From Cereibacter_A azotoformans (GTDB lineage: Bacteria; Pseudomonadota; Alphaproteobacteria; Rhodobacterales; Rhodobacteraceae): DNA of 64,000 bases. A program made the position numbers and the translations under genes. Below are positions 10,766-20,987 of this stretch, piece by piece; positions within the stretch are counted from its first letter, which is position 1, and every line of letters begins with the position of its first letter. The stretch lies in NCBI RefSeq assembly GCF_003050905.1, contig NZ_QAOT01000007.1, one strand, 5' to 3'. The notes below the pieces were generated by a model. The model was given only the letters and a program-made list of their open reading frames with translations, had not been told where the DNA came from and ran no database searches.

Positions 10766-11528
10766 AGCTGAGCTCCCGCTCGCGGCCCACGATCAGATGG
10801 TCGTGGAGCACGATGCCCAGCGTGGCCGCCGCGTCCTGGATCTGGCCCGTCATGGCGATATCCTGTTCCGAAGGTGTCGGATCGCCTGAGGGGTGATTGT
10901 GGACGAGAATCAGCGCCGAAGCGTTCAGCTCCAGCGCGCGCTTGACCACCTCGCGCGGATAGACGGGGACGTGATCCACCGTTCCCCGCGCCTGCTCTTC
11001 ATCCGCGATCAGGACGTTCTTTCGGTCGAGGAACAGAACACGGAACTGCTCGGTCGCGCGGTGGGCCATGGCCGTATGGCAGTAGTCGAGCAGCGCCGCC
11101 CACGACGACAGCACCGGCCGATGCATGACCCGTGCCCGCGCCATTCGCTGGGCCACGGCCTCGACCAGTTTGAGATCCTGCGCCACCGCCTCTCCGACCC
11201 CGTCGATCTCGAGGAGGCGAACGGGCTCGGCGGCAATGACGCTGTTCAGGTCGCCGAACCGGTCGATCAGGCGCCGCGCCAGCGGCTTCACGTCCTGACG
11301 CGGAAGGGAGCGGAACAGCAGCAACTCCAGCAGTTCGTAATCCGGCATGGCCGCAGCCCCACCTTCCTGAAACCTCAGGCGGAGGCGCTTGCGGTGATCG
11401 GCGATATAGGACGGCAGCCGGCCGGCGATCGGCGCTGCCGTAGCCTCATCCCCGTCGCCGGGGAAAAGGGGAAGCGCCGCTTCATGAAAGGCCCGAGTCG
11501 CACACATGGTGCCCAGTCTGCGCGGCAC
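10743..11528 (-). CDS. radC: RadC family JAB-domain protein
   Basis: This 261-residue protein has an N-terminal helix-hairpin-helix-like region (LLEIDGVGEAVAQDL) and a C-terminal JAB/MPN domain with the metal motif HNHPSGDPTPSEQD. Despite the historical name, a role of this family in DNA repair is not established. The start used here is a GTG at 11528. An ATG seven codons later (11507) is about equally plausible, since neither has a strong ribosome-binding site. The 3' ends of this gene and the OmpA-fusion gene overlap. Confidence 0.9.
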   Translation of the reverse strand: MPRRLGTMCATRAFHEAALPLFPGDGDEATAAPIAGRLPSYIADHRKRLRLRFQEGGAAAMPDYELLELLLFRSLPRQDVKPLARRLIDRFGDLNSVIAAEPVRLLEIDGVGEAVAQDLKLVEAVAQRMARARVMHRPVLSSWAALLDYCHTAMAHRATEQFRVLFLDRKNVLIADEEQARGTVDHVPVYPREVVKRALELNASALILVHNHPSGDPTPSEQDIAMTGQIQDAAATLGIVLHDHLIVGRERELSFRAQGYL

Positions 11529-11571
11529 AGGGTTGCAAAACCCTTAACGACTCATGCAAACCGCTCGGAAG

Positions 11572-11597
11572 GGGCTGCGCCGGCCGGGGCGCAGCCC
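11572..11597 (-). terminator. dnaJ terminator hairpin
   Basis: A perfect 10-bp GC-rich stem (11572-11581 with 11588-11597) encloses a 6-base loop, starting 11 bases after the dnaJ stop on the minus strand. A weak CTTCC follows instead of a T run, so it may be rho-assisted. Confidence 0.55.
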
Positions 11598-11607
11598 TCG
11601 GACCGGC

Positions 11608-12756
11608 TCAGCCGGTCATTCCATCCCAGAAGCCCTTCACCTTCGAGAAGAAGCTCTTGCCCTCGGGATTGTTGTCCTCGGACAGCTTCTCGAACTCGCG
11701 CAGAAGCTCTTTCTGGCGCGCGGTCAGGTTCACCGGCGTCTCGACGGCAAGCTCGATCAGCATGTCGCCCGCGCCACCGCCGCGAAGGGCAGGCATCCCC
11801 TTGCCGCGCAGACGCATCTGCTTGCCGGTCTGGCTGCCGGCCGGGATCTTCACCCGGCTCGAACCGCCGTCGATGGTCGGCACCTCGACCTCGCCGCCGA
11901 GTGCGGCCGCGGTGATCGAGACCGGCACGCGGCAGAAGAGATGCACGCCGTCGCGCTGGAACAGCGCATGCTCACGCACCTCGATGAAGATATAGAGGTC
12001 GCCCGAAGGGCCGCCCCGCATCCCGGCCTCGCCCTCGCCGGCGAGGCGGATCCGGGTTCCGGTCTCGACCCCGGCGGGAATGTTGACCGAGAGCGTGCGT
12101 TCCTTCTCGACCCGTCCGGCGCCGTGGCAGGACTTGCACGGGTTCTTCACGATCTGCCCCATGCCGTTGCAGGTCGGGCAGGTGCGTTCCACCGTGAAGA
12201 AGCCCTGCTGGGCCCGCACCTTGCCCATGCCCGAACAGGTCGGGCAGGTCACGGGCTCGGCCCCGCCCTCGGCGCCGGTGCCCTTGCAGCTGTCGCAGGC
12301 GACCGAGGCCGGCACGTTGATCGTCTTCTGGACCCCGCGATAGGCCTCGTCGAGCGTCACGCGCAGGTTGTAGCGCAGGTCCGAGCCGCGCTGCGCACGG
12401 CTGCGGGCGGCGCCGCCACGGCCCCCCATGAAATCGCCGAAAAGATCCTCGAACACGTCCGAAAAGGCCGACGCGAAATCGGCCTGCTGGCCGTAGGCGC
12501 CGCGCGCACCGCCGCCACCGCCCATGCCGCCCTCGAAGGCCGCATGCCCGTAGCGGTCATAGGCCGCCTTCTTGTCGGCATCCCGCAGGACGTCGTAGGC
12601 TTCGTTCACTTCCTTGAACTGCGCCTCGGCCTGAGGATTGTCCGCGTTCCGGTCGGGGTGAAGCTCTTTCGCCTTCGTCCGGTAGGCCTTCTTCAACTCG
12701 TCCGCCGAGGCACCGCGGGAGACGCCCAGAACCTCGTAATAGTCGCGTTTTGCCAT
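11608..12756 (-). CDS. dnaJ: chaperone DnaJ (Hsp40)
   Basis: DnaJ is the co-chaperone that delivers substrates to DnaK and stimulates its ATPase. The start is the ATG at 12756, eight bases after AAGGGG; a GTG two codons earlier is too close to that site. The J domain holds the HPD tripeptide at about residues 33-35. A Gly/Phe-rich linker (GGMGGGGGARGAYG) follows, then four zinc-binding repeats (CDSCKGTG, CPTCSGMG, CPTCNGMG, CKSCHGAG). The substrate-binding C-terminus completes 382 residues, the normal length. It lies 72 bases behind dnaK, with a hairpin between them. Confidence 0.97.
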   Translation of the reverse strand: MAKRDYYEVLGVSRGASADELKKAYRTKAKELHPDRNADNPQAEAQFKEVNEAYDVLRDADKKAAYDRYGHAAFEGGMGGGGGARGAYGQQADFASAFSDVFEDLFGDFMGGRGGAARSRAQRGSDLRYNLRVTLDEAYRGVQKTINVPASVACDSCKGTGAEGGAEPVTCPTCSGMGKVRAQQGFFTVERTCPTCNGMGQIVKNPCKSCHGAGRVEKERTLSVNIPAGVETGTRIRLAGEGEAGMRGGPSGDLYIFIEVREHALFQRDGVHLFCRVPVSITAAALGGEVEVPTIDGGSSRVKIPAGSQTGKQMRLRGKGMPALRGGGAGDMLIELAVETPVNLTARQKELLREFEKLSEDNNPEGKSFFSKVKGFWDGMTG

Positions 12757-12783
12757 TGGCACATCCCCTTGGGCAACGTGAGT

Positions 12784-12808
12784 GGGGCGGCCCTTTCGAG
12801 ACCGCCCC
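12784..12808 (-). terminator. dnaK-dnaJ intergenic hairpin
   Basis: Seven-bp arms at 12784-12790 and 12802-12808 flank an 11-base loop between dnaK and dnaJ. With no T-tract, it is more likely an attenuator or mRNA-stabilising hairpin that lets DnaK exceed DnaJ than a full terminator. Confidence 0.5.
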
Positions 12809-12828
12809 CTTCACGTTCCGCTGCGGCC

Positions 12829-14739
<1,911 letters not shown>

Positions 14740-14848
14740 GTATGCACCTCTCTTGCGGCGATGTTGTGGGGGTCAGGCCCGACTGTCGGCGTCCGATCCC
14801 CGATCCCGTATTCAGGCCGAAGGAGTGGCACCCACTTCGGCTACCGGG

Positions 14849-14880
14849 CGTATATAGGGGGGGGCATTTGGGGCTGCAAG
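14849..14880 (-). promoter_or_regulatory. sigma-32 (RpoH) promoter of dnaKJ
   Basis: On the minus strand, CTTG at 14880-14877 is followed after exactly 18 bases by CCTATATACG at 14858-14849. This fits every fixed position of the alphaproteobacterial RpoH consensus as I recall it (CTTG, 17-18 bases, CYTATNTNNG). Transcription would start near 14841, about 100 bases before the dnaK start. Confidence 0.8.
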
Positions 14881-14894
14881 CGTCACGCCGCCGT

Positions 14895-14947
14895 GAAAAT
14901 CATGTCAAACTGCCGATGATTTTCAGGCCCCGGCCGCGAGCCGGGCC
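14895..14947 (-). terminator. paired hairpins downstream of pip
   Basis: Two hairpins lie back to back after the pip stop. A GC-rich stem of eight pairs with one bulge (14926-14947) overlaps the last base of the stop codon. A perfect 9-bp AT-rich inverted repeat (14895-14903 with 14916-14924) follows. Together they would separate pip from the dnaK promoter, which begins 15 bases further on. Confidence 0.55.
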
Positions 14948-15915
14948 TAGCGGGGAAGCGTGTCCATCACGCGCACCAGCTCGGCGCTGATGCCGGGTTC
15001 CGAAAGTGCGTGGCCCGCGAAGGGCACCAGCCGCAGGTCCGCCTTCTCCCAGCCCTCGGCCAGTTTCCAGGCAGAGAGCGGGGGGCAGATCATGTCATAG
15101 CGCCCCTGCACGATCACGGCCGGAATGTGCGCGATCCGCGAGCGGTTGGCGAGGATCCAGCCGTCCTGCTCGAGGAAACCTGCATTCGAGAAATAGTGAT
15201 TCTCCAGTCGGGCGAAGGCGCGCGCATATTCCGAGGGGCTCTCGCCCACCGGAACGTCTTGCGAGACCGAGGCGAGCGCGTTCTCCCAGTTCGCCCAGGC
15301 GCGGCCGAACCGGCTCTCTTCCATCAGGTTCCCCGAGAACAGCCGCCGGTGATAGGCGGCGATCAGGTCGCCTCTCTCGGCCGCGGGGACGGGGGCCACG
15401 AACCGCGCCCAGATGTCGGGGAAGAAGGTCGCCGCGCCTCCGCCATAAAACCAGTCCAGTTCCGCCCGTGTCATCAGGAAGACGCCGCGCAGCACGAGGT
15501 TCGTCACCCGCTCGGGGTGCGAAATGGCGTAGATCAGCGCCAGAGTGGCGCCCCAGCTGCCCCCGAAGCAGGTCCAGCGGTCGATCCCGAGCTTGGCGCG
15601 GATCACCTCGATGTCCGAGACGAGATGCCAGGTCGTGTTGGCCTCGACCGAGGCATGGGGCCGCGACCGCCCGCAGCCGCGCTGGTCAAAGAGCACCACC
15701 CGGTAGCGTTCCGGGTCGAAATAGCGCCGCATCGAGGGGCTGCAGCCGCCGCCCGGTCCGCCATGAAGCACGAGCACCGCCTCACCTTGCGGGTTGCCGC
15801 ACTGCTCGACATAGATCCGGTGGCCGTCGCCCATGTCGATCACCCGCTGATCGAACGGGTCGATCGACGGATAAAGGAACTCGACTGCGCGCTTTTGGCC
15901 TGATCTTTGATCCAT
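14947..15915 (-). CDS. pip: proline iminopeptidase (alpha/beta hydrolase, peptidase S33)
   Basis: This 322-residue cytoplasmic peptidase releases N-terminal proline from peptides. The oxyanion motif HGGPGGGC is at residues 51-58. The nucleophile elbow GGSWGA puts the catalytic Ser at 120, Asp274 lies in GRYD and His302 in AGHALS, so the triad is complete. No signal peptide is present. AGGA lies five bases before the ATG. The gene is divergent from ubiG with 61 bases between starts, a region containing TATATA on both strands. No functional link to ubiG is known. Confidence 0.93.
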   Translation of the reverse strand: MDQRSGQKRAVEFLYPSIDPFDQRVIDMGDGHRIYVEQCGNPQGEAVLVLHGGPGGGCSPSMRRYFDPERYRVVLFDQRGCGRSRPHASVEANTTWHLVSDIEVIRAKLGIDRWTCFGGSWGATLALIYAISHPERVTNLVLRGVFLMTRAELDWFYGGGAATFFPDIWARFVAPVPAAERGDLIAAYHRRLFSGNLMEESRFGRAWANWENALASVSQDVPVGESPSEYARAFARLENHYFSNAGFLEQDGWILANRSRIAHIPAVIVQGRYDMICPPLSAWKLAEGWEKADLRLVPFAGHALSEPGISAELVRVMDTLPR

Positions 15916-15976
15916 GGTCGTCCTATATAACCCGGCCAGCCTGATCCGCTACCGCTGAAACCGCAAGGAGTTTCCC

Positions 15977-16720
15977 ATGTCCGCCACCTCCACCATCGAC
16001 CCGGCCGAAGTCGCGAAGTTCGAGGCCATGGCGGCGGAATGGTGGAACCCGCACGGAAAGTTCAAGCCCCTCCATCAGATGAACCCCTGCCGGCTGGATT
16101 ACATCACCCGGCAGATCGCGGCCGAGTTCGACCGCGACCTGTCGGCCCCCCTGCCGTTCCAGGGTCTGCGGCTGCTCGACATCGGGTGCGGCGGCGGGCT
16201 TCTGTCGGAGCCGATGGCCCGCCTCGGGGCCGACGTGGTGGGCGCCGATGCGGCGCCGCGCAACATTCCGGTGGCAAGGCTGCATGCCGAACAGTCGGGC
16301 CTGACCATCGACTACCGCAACACGACCGCCGAGGATCTCGCGGCCGCAGGCGAGCGGTTCGACGTCGTGCTGAACATGGAGGTGGTCGAGCATGTGGCCG
16401 ACCCGCTGGCCTATCTCACGGCCTGCCGCGAGCTGCTGAAGCCCGGTGGCCTGATGGTCTGCTCGACCCTCAACCGCAATCCCAAGAGCTTTGCGATGGC
16501 GATCGTCGGGGCCGAATGGATCATGCGCTGGCTGCCCAAGGGCACGCACGACTGGTCCAAGTTCATCACGCCGGACGAGCTCTACGACCTGATCCGCAAG
16601 GCCGGCCTCGACCCGGTGGACCGCAAGGGCATGGTGTTCAACCCCGTCAGCTGGAGCTGGAGCCTGTCTGACCGGGACCTGTCGGTGAACTACGTCACGG
16701 CCAGCGTGCGCCCGCGCTAG
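15977..16720 (+). CDS. ubiG: ubiquinone biosynthesis O-methyltransferase
   Basis: UbiG performs both O-methylation steps of ubiquinone synthesis using S-adenosylmethionine. The 247-residue product has the class I methyltransferase motif LDIGCGGGLLSEP at about residues 67-79. It also has the UbiG-typical opening FEAMAAEWWNPHGKFKPLHQ and the post-motif segment LNMEVVEHVADP. AAGGAG lies six bases before the start. Ubiquinone is the substrate of the bc1 complex encoded further along. An inverted repeat downstream separates it from convergent ptsN. Confidence 0.96.
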   Translation: MSATSTIDPAEVAKFEAMAAEWWNPHGKFKPLHQMNPCRLDYITRQIAAEFDRDLSAPLPFQGLRLLDIGCGGGLLSEPMARLGADVVGADAAPRNIPVARLHAEQSGLTIDYRNTTAEDLAAAGERFDVVLNMEVVEHVADPLAYLTACRELLKPGGLMVCSTLNRNPKSFAMAIVGAEWIMRWLPKGTHDWSKFITPDELYDLIRKAGLDPVDRKGMVFNPVSWSWSLSDRDLSVNYVTASVRPR

Positions 16721-16743
16721 CGGCCGGAAGGCCGGTAGCCCGG

Positions 16744-16776
16744 CCCGACCGCATCATGGGTCGAGGCACGGTCGGG
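16744..16776 (+). terminator. ubiG terminator hairpin
   Basis: A perfect 8-bp inverted repeat (16744-16751 with 16769-16776) lies 24 bases after the ubiG stop, preceded by a smaller GGCCGGAAGGCCGG hairpin. No T-tract is present, so termination strength is uncertain. Confidence 0.5.
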
Positions 16777-16802
16777 TCGGATCGGGAGGATCGGTCGCGG
16801 GA

Positions 16803-16822
16803 CGAACGGCATGACCCGTTCG
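16803..16822 (-). terminator. ptsN terminator hairpin
   Basis: A 7-bp inverted repeat (16803-16809 with 16816-16822) with a 6-base loop starts nine bases after the ptsN stop on the minus strand. It has no T run. Confidence 0.45.
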
Positions 16823-16830
16823 CCCCGGGA

Positions 16831-17295
16831 TCAGGCGGCCTGCGGTGCGCGGGTTTCCGTCAGGATCGCGTGCAGCTTGGCCGGATCGGTGTTCGCGCGC
16901 AGCTTGGTGCAGACACCCGCATCGCGCATGGTGCGCGACACGAGCGCCAGGGCCTTGAGGTGGTCCACCCCGGAGTCCTTCGGCGCGAAGAGCGCGAAGA
17001 CGAGGTCCACCGGCTGGCGGTCCACGCTGTCATAATCCAGCGGCTTTTCAAGGCGCAGGAACACGCCCACGATCCGGTCGAGATCCTCGAGCCGGGCGTG
17101 CGGCAGCGCGATTCCGTGACCGACGCCCGTCGGGCCAAGGCTCTCACGCTCCTGCAGCCCGTCGACGGCCACCGAGGCATTCAGGCCATAGGCCTGAGCG
17201 GCAACCTCTCCCAGTTCGTGGAAGAGGCGCTTCTTGCTGGTGACCTGACTCAGAACCCGAACGGCTTCCGGCATCAGAAGTTTGGATAGTTCCAT
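16831..17295 (-). CDS. ptsN: PTS IIA-like nitrogen-regulatory protein PtsN (EIIA-Ntr)
   Basis: This 154-residue phosphocarrier is the last component of the nitrogen-related phosphotransfer chain (EI-Ntr, NPr, EIIA-Ntr). It regulates other proteins rather than transporting sugar. The active-site histidine is His66 in GIALPHAR. Helical and beta segments match the mannitol/fructose-type IIA fold. It lies 33 bases after hpf, and the lpt genes come before that. This is the arrangement seen around rpoN in many proteobacteria, except that rpoN itself is absent between lptB and hpf here. A small hairpin follows the stop. Confidence 0.94.
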   Translation of the reverse strand: MELSKLLMPEAVRVLSQVTSKKRLFHELGEVAAQAYGLNASVAVDGLQERESLGPTGVGHGIALPHARLEDLDRIVGVFLRLEKPLDYDSVDRQPVDLVFALFAPKDSGVDHLKALALVSRTMRDAGVCTKLRANTDPAKLHAILTETRAPQAA

Positions 17296-17328
17296 GGGCG
17301 GTCGCTTGTCCTGCGCCTTGAGCGCGCG

Positions 17329-17904
17329 CTATTTGCTGTTGCGCGGGTCAATCCAGCCGATGTTCCCGTCATCCCGACGGTAGACGACGTTCACCCCGCC
17401 ATGACCTTCATTGCGGAAGACAAGCATGTTGTGGCCCGCGAGTTCCAGCTGCATGACGGCCTCGCCCACGGTGATCGAAGGAACCTTCGTCTCCATCTCG
17501 GCGATCACCATCGGCTGAAGCGTGTCGGCCTCTCCATCCTCGACTTCCTCGGATGCGGCGAGGATATAGGAGGAACCCGGACCGAATTCAACCGGCGCCG
17601 TTCGCTCGCGGTGATGGTCCCGCAGGCGGCGCTTGTAGCGGCGCAACTGCTTGTCCATCTTCTCGCGGCAGCTCTCGAAGGCGGCGTAGATCTCGGTCGC
17701 CCGGCCCGTGGCCTGCGCGGTCAGGCCGGTGGACAGATGGATGGTGGCTTCGCAGACATGTTCATGCGCAACGCGCGAAAAGACGATCGTCGCTTCGGTG
17801 GGGCGCTGGGCGTACTTCTCGATCACCTCGCCAAGCTCGGACTTGACGTGGGTCTGCAGTGCCTCACCGATGTCGATCTGTTTCCCGCTGATCTGGTATC
17901 GCAT
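17329..17904 (-). CDS. hpf: ribosome hibernation promoting factor, long form
   Basis: Hpf binds idle 30S subunits; the long form pairs ribosomes into inactive 100S dimers in stationary phase. The 191 residues comprise the N-terminal S30AE domain (about 1-105, ending in a basic KRRLRDHHRER helix). A linker and the C-terminal dimerisation domain follow (SITVGEAVMQLELAGHNMLVFRN, then NVVYRRDDGNIGWIDP). A perfect AAGGAGG lies before the ATG. The 226 bases upstream contain two inverted repeats (17938-17950 and 17951-17982) and a TTGACA at 18095-18090 with no clear -10, so it may have its own promoter. Confidence 0.95.
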   Translation of the reverse strand: MRYQISGKQIDIGEALQTHVKSELGEVIEKYAQRPTEATIVFSRVAHEHVCEATIHLSTGLTAQATGRATEIYAAFESCREKMDKQLRRYKRRLRDHHRERTAPVEFGPGSSYILAASEEVEDGEADTLQPMVIAEMETKVPSITVGEAVMQLELAGHNMLVFRNEGHGGVNVVYRRDDGNIGWIDPRNSK

Positions 17905-18130
17905 GATTCCTCCTTTTGACTCGGCATGGCCAGTCCGCCCCGAACCGGGGTGCCCGCCGATCTGTTATTGCGGATGCGGGCAAACGTCGGGACCGGTGGG
18001 GCCTTGCACTTCTGCGGGGCCTTGAGGGAGCGGCGACGAGGGCGGGTTCTGCACGCATCAAGGTCATTTGGCTGCTTTTGGCGCGCGCTTGTCAACAGCA
18101 AGCTCAAGCCCTTCGCCTGACCTGAAGGCG

Positions 18131-18892
18131 CTACGAGATGCGGAAGTTCTGCCCGAGATAGACCCGCCGCACCATTTCGTCGTGAACCACTTCTTCCGTC
18201 GTTCCGCTCTTGAGGACGGTGCCGTCGTGGAGAATGTAGGCCCTGTCCACGATTTCCAGCGTTTCCCGCACGTTATGGTCGGTGATCAGCACGCCGATGC
18301 CCCGGCTCTTGAGGTCGTGGACGAGGCTGCGGATCTCGCCCACGGCGATCGGATCGACGCCTGCGAAGGGCTCGTCGAGCAGCAGGTAGCGGGGATCTGC
18401 GGCAAGACAGCGCGCAATCTCCACCCGCCGCCGCTCACCCCCGGAGAGGGCGAGCGCGGGCGTGCGCCGCAGATGGGCGATCGAGAACTCGCCCAGCAGT
18501 TCCTCGAGCCGCTCGCGCCGGGTGTGGGGGTCCTTTTCGGTGATCTCGAGCACCGCGAGGATGTTGTCCTCGACCGACAGGCCGCGGAAGATCGAGACCT
18601 CCTGCGGCAGGTAGCCGATCCCCATCCGCGCGCGGCGATACATCGGCAGGGCCGTGACGTCGCGGCCCTCGATCAGGACCTGCCCGCCCTCGGGGCTGAT
18701 GAGACCGGCGATGGCGTAAAAGCAGGTCGTCTTGCCCGACCCGTTCGGCCCGAGCAGCGCCACGACCTCTCCGCGGTCGAGATGCATGGTCACGTCGCGG
18801 ATGACGGGACGGCGCTTGTAGCTCTTGCGCAGGCCGATGACTTGAAGACCGGACCTTTCGTCCGAGAGGATGAACCCGGATTTCGCGTTCAT
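18131..18892 (-). CDS. lptB: LPS export ABC transporter ATP-binding protein LptB
   Basis: LptB powers extraction of lipopolysaccharide from the inner membrane as part of LptB2FG. The 253-residue protein shows the Walker A GPNGSGKT at 48-55, Q-loop PQEVS, signature LSGGERRR at 149-156, and Walker B LLLDEPFAGVDP with Glu174. The H-loop is TDHNVRE. It starts four bases inside the lptA stop (ATGA overlap), so LptC, LptA and LptB are made from one mRNA. lptF and lptG are not in the window. Confidence 0.96.
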   Translation of the reverse strand: MNAKSGFILSDERSGLQVIGLRKSYKRRPVIRDVTMHLDRGEVVALLGPNGSGKTTCFYAIAGLISPEGGQVLIEGRDVTALPMYRRARMGIGYLPQEVSIFRGLSVEDNILAVLEITEKDPHTRRERLEELLGEFSIAHLRRTPALALSGGERRRVEIARCLAADPRYLLLDEPFAGVDPIAVGEIRSLVHDLKSRGIGVLITDHNVRETLEIVDRAYILHDGTVLKSGTTEEVVHDEMVRRVYLGQNFRIS

Positions 18893-19404
18893 GGCGACGT
18901 GCCCGGACGGAACACGGTCTGCACCCGGCCCTCCATGCGGCCGGTGCCCGCGGTGAGGTCGATCACCAGTCTCTGACCGGCCAGCGTGTTGGGCCCCTGC
19001 GTGAGCAGGACGTCGCCGGTCATCACGACCTCGCCGCTCTCGATCGTGTAGATGGCCTCCTGCGCCTCGGCCGCCTCGCGCTCGTTGGCCAGCGTGACCC
19101 CGCCCGAGGCATGGAGCCTGCGGATCCCGCCGCCTTCGGGCGCATATTCCACCCGGACCGACTGCGCGGCGAGGCGCATCGGACCCTGAACGACGCGGAC
19201 ATTGCCGAGAAAGATCGCCGTTCCGTCCGCCTGGTTCACCTGCAGCTCGTCGGACTCGATCTCGACGGGCAGCGAGGTGTCCTGCGTCAGCCCCCCCCCG
19301 AAGGCCACGTTGGCGCCCTGTGCGAGCGACGCCGCGGGCAGCCAGAGCGCGGCGGCCGCCGCCATCAGGATCGTCTTCATCACATGCCTCGACATCGGGT
19401 CCAT
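18889..19404 (-). CDS. lptA: LPS transport periplasmic protein LptA
   Basis: LptA forms the periplasmic bridge that carries lipopolysaccharide between LptC and the outer-membrane LptDE. The 171-residue product has a signal peptide (MKTILMAAAAALWLPAASLAQ after a short N-terminal extension). An OstA/LptA beta-jellyroll pattern follows (IESDELQVNQADGTAIFLGNV, GDVLLTQGPNTLAG). I use the ATG at 19404, which forms TGATG with the lptC stop. The GTG one codon earlier gives a four-base overlap and is also possible, as is Met10, which would give the neatest signal peptide. Confidence 0.92.
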   Translation of the reverse strand: MDPMSRHVMKTILMAAAAALWLPAASLAQGANVAFGGGLTQDTSLPVEIESDELQVNQADGTAIFLGNVRVVQGPMRLAAQSVRVEYAPEGGGIRRLHASGGVTLANEREAAEAQEAIYTIESGEVVMTGDVLLTQGPNTLAGQRLVIDLTAGTGRMEGRVQTVFRPGTSP

Positions 19405-20018
19405 CACTTCGTCGGATCGTACACCAGCTTCACACGATTCCCGAAGGTCAGCACATAGCTGCCGGGTGCCTCGGGATCCTCGCTCAGGCGCATCGATCCG
19501 GCATCGATGCGGCCGACGGGGCCCGTTGCCTCGAGCGCGCCCACGGACCGCACGTCGGTCTCGTCCAGTCCGGCCGTCATGGCCTCGGTGGTCAGATGGT
19601 AGCCGGTCGAGGTTTCCAGTTCCACCCCGCCGCCAAGCCGCAAAAGACGCGCCTCGCCGTCGAGCGATCCGGTCGCCGCCACAAGGCTTGCAACTGCGCC
19701 GTCCGGTGTCTCGAGGCGCGCGCGCAGCGCCGCGGCCCGGCCCTCTTCACCCGCGGTCTGGCCCGGCCGGGCCTCGGCCGCCTCGACGCTGAGGGCGGCG
19801 CCGTCGCTCGTGATGCCCGCCCAGGTTGGCGCGGTGATCCGGGGTTCGCGCACCAGCCCTTCGACATCCACCTCGGCGTAGGGAATCGCATCGTCGGGAT
19901 TGATGGTGCGCGCGACGAGGAACAGGGTGGACAGCACTGCCAGCGCCGCCAGCGGCAGGACGATCTTCAGCCAGGCGACCAGCCGGGAGTGAAGATTGTC
20001 GGGCCGCTGCGCCGCCAT
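19404..20018 (-). CDS. lptC: LPS export protein LptC
   Basis: LptC is the single-span inner-membrane partner that receives lipopolysaccharide from LptB2FG and passes it to LptA. The 204-residue product has a basic N-terminus and one transmembrane helix at about residues 15-37 (LVAWLKIVLPLAALAVLSTL). A periplasmic beta-rich domain follows, with a LptC-like end (GNRVKLVYDPTK). Sequence conservation in this family is low, so the call rests heavily on position between kdsD and lptA plus topology. It starts four bases after kdsD stops. Confidence 0.88.
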   Translation of the reverse strand: MAAQRPDNLHSRLVAWLKIVLPLAALAVLSTLFLVARTINPDDAIPYAEVDVEGLVREPRITAPTWAGITSDGAALSVEAAEARPGQTAGEEGRAAALRARLETPDGAVASLVAATGSLDGEARLLRLGGGVELETSTGYHLTTEAMTAGLDETDVRSVGALEATGPVGRIDAGSMRLSEDPEAPGSYVLTFGNRVKLVYDPTK

Positions 20019-20021
20019 CGG

Positions 20022-20987
20022 TCACACCACCCCGGCGCGCAGGCAATCGTGGATGTGGATCAGCCCGGCGGCCGCGCCCGAACCCTCGGGATCGACCACG
20101 AAGAGCGAGGTGATCTTCCGGGCGTTCATCTCGGCCACGGCCCGTTCGGCCAGCGCGTCGGGTGCGATGGTGCGTGGATTGCGGGTCATCACGTCGTCAA
20201 CGCAGAGCCCGAGCAGCCCGTCCAGATGACGCCGGAGGTCGCCGTCGGTGATCACCCCCTCGAGCCGCCCGTCCTGCCCGGACACGCCCAGCACCCCGAA
20301 CCCGAGCCGGCTCATGGTGATCAGCGCCTCGCCCATGGGAGTGCCCGCATCCACCAGCGGCAGGTTGCGGTGCATGAGATCGGACACCTTCGCAAGCCGC
20401 GCCCCGAGCTTGCCGCCGGGGTGGAACACGCGGAAATGCTCGGGCGTGAACTGCCGATGCTCCATCAGGGCGATGGCCAGCGCATCGCCCAGGGCCAGCG
20501 TCATGGTCGTCGAGGAGGTCGGCACGATCCCGTTGCCGCAGGCCTCGGGCGCGGGTGGCAGCAGCAGCGCCACGTCCGACTGCCGCAGGAGCGTCGATTG
20601 CGCCCGGCCCGCCACGCCGATCAGCGGAATGTCGAAGCGCCGGGTGTGGGCGATGATGTCGGCCAGTTCCGGCGTCTCGCCGGAATTGGAAAGCACAAGG
20701 GCCACGTCGTCCCGCGTGACCATCCCCAGGTCGCCGTGACTGGCTTCGGCCGGATGGACGAACTGCGCGGGCGTGCCCGTCGAGGCAAGCGTTGCGGTGA
20801 TCTTGCGCCCGATGTGGCCCGATTTGCCCATGCCCGAGACGATCACGCGCCCGCGCGCGCGCAGGATCATCTCGACAGCTTCGCCGAAGGCCTCGCCCAG
20901 GCTGTCGCCCAGCAGCGACAGGGCCTCGGCCTCGGTCGCGATGACCCGGCGGGCGGTGGTGAGGAAATCAGTGGTGGAAGATGTCAT
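20022..20987 (-). CDS. kdsD: arabinose-5-phosphate isomerase (KdsD/KpsF family)
   Basis: This enzyme converts ribulose 5-phosphate to arabinose 5-phosphate, the first step towards Kdo, the sugar linking lipid A to the LPS core. The 321-residue product has an N-terminal SIS sugar-isomerase domain (VIVSGMGKSGHIGRK, EASHGDLGM, LSNSGETPE, PTSSTTMTLALGDALA) and two C-terminal CBS domains (about 205-321). It sits directly upstream of lptC, joining LPS precursor supply to LPS export. It starts 20 bases inside the rnd gene, so translation is probably coupled to rnd. Confidence 0.94.
   Translation of the reverse strand: MTSSTTDFLTTARRVIATEAEALSLLGDSLGEAFGEAVEMILRARGRVIVSGMGKSGHIGRKITATLASTGTPAQFVHPAEASHGDLGMVTRDDVALVLSNSGETPELADIIAHTRRFDIPLIGVAGRAQSTLLRQSDVALLLPPAPEACGNGIVPTSSTTMTLALGDALAIALMEHRQFTPEHFRVFHPGGKLGARLAKVSDLMHRNLPLVDAGTPMGEALITMSRLGFGVLGVSGQDGRLEGVITDGDLRRHLDGLLGLCVDDVMTRNPRTIAPDALAERAVAEMNARKITSLFVVDPEGSGAAAGLIHIHDCLRAGVV

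Noticed and set aside
15918..15935. TATATA between pip and ubiG as a promoter for either gene
   Set aside because: No matching -35 at the right distance on either strand; it remains a possible -10 of an activated promoter.
18090..18095. TTGACA upstream of hpf as a promoter
   Set aside because: No acceptable -10 lies 16-18 bases downstream on the same strand, so I mention it only in the hpf entry.
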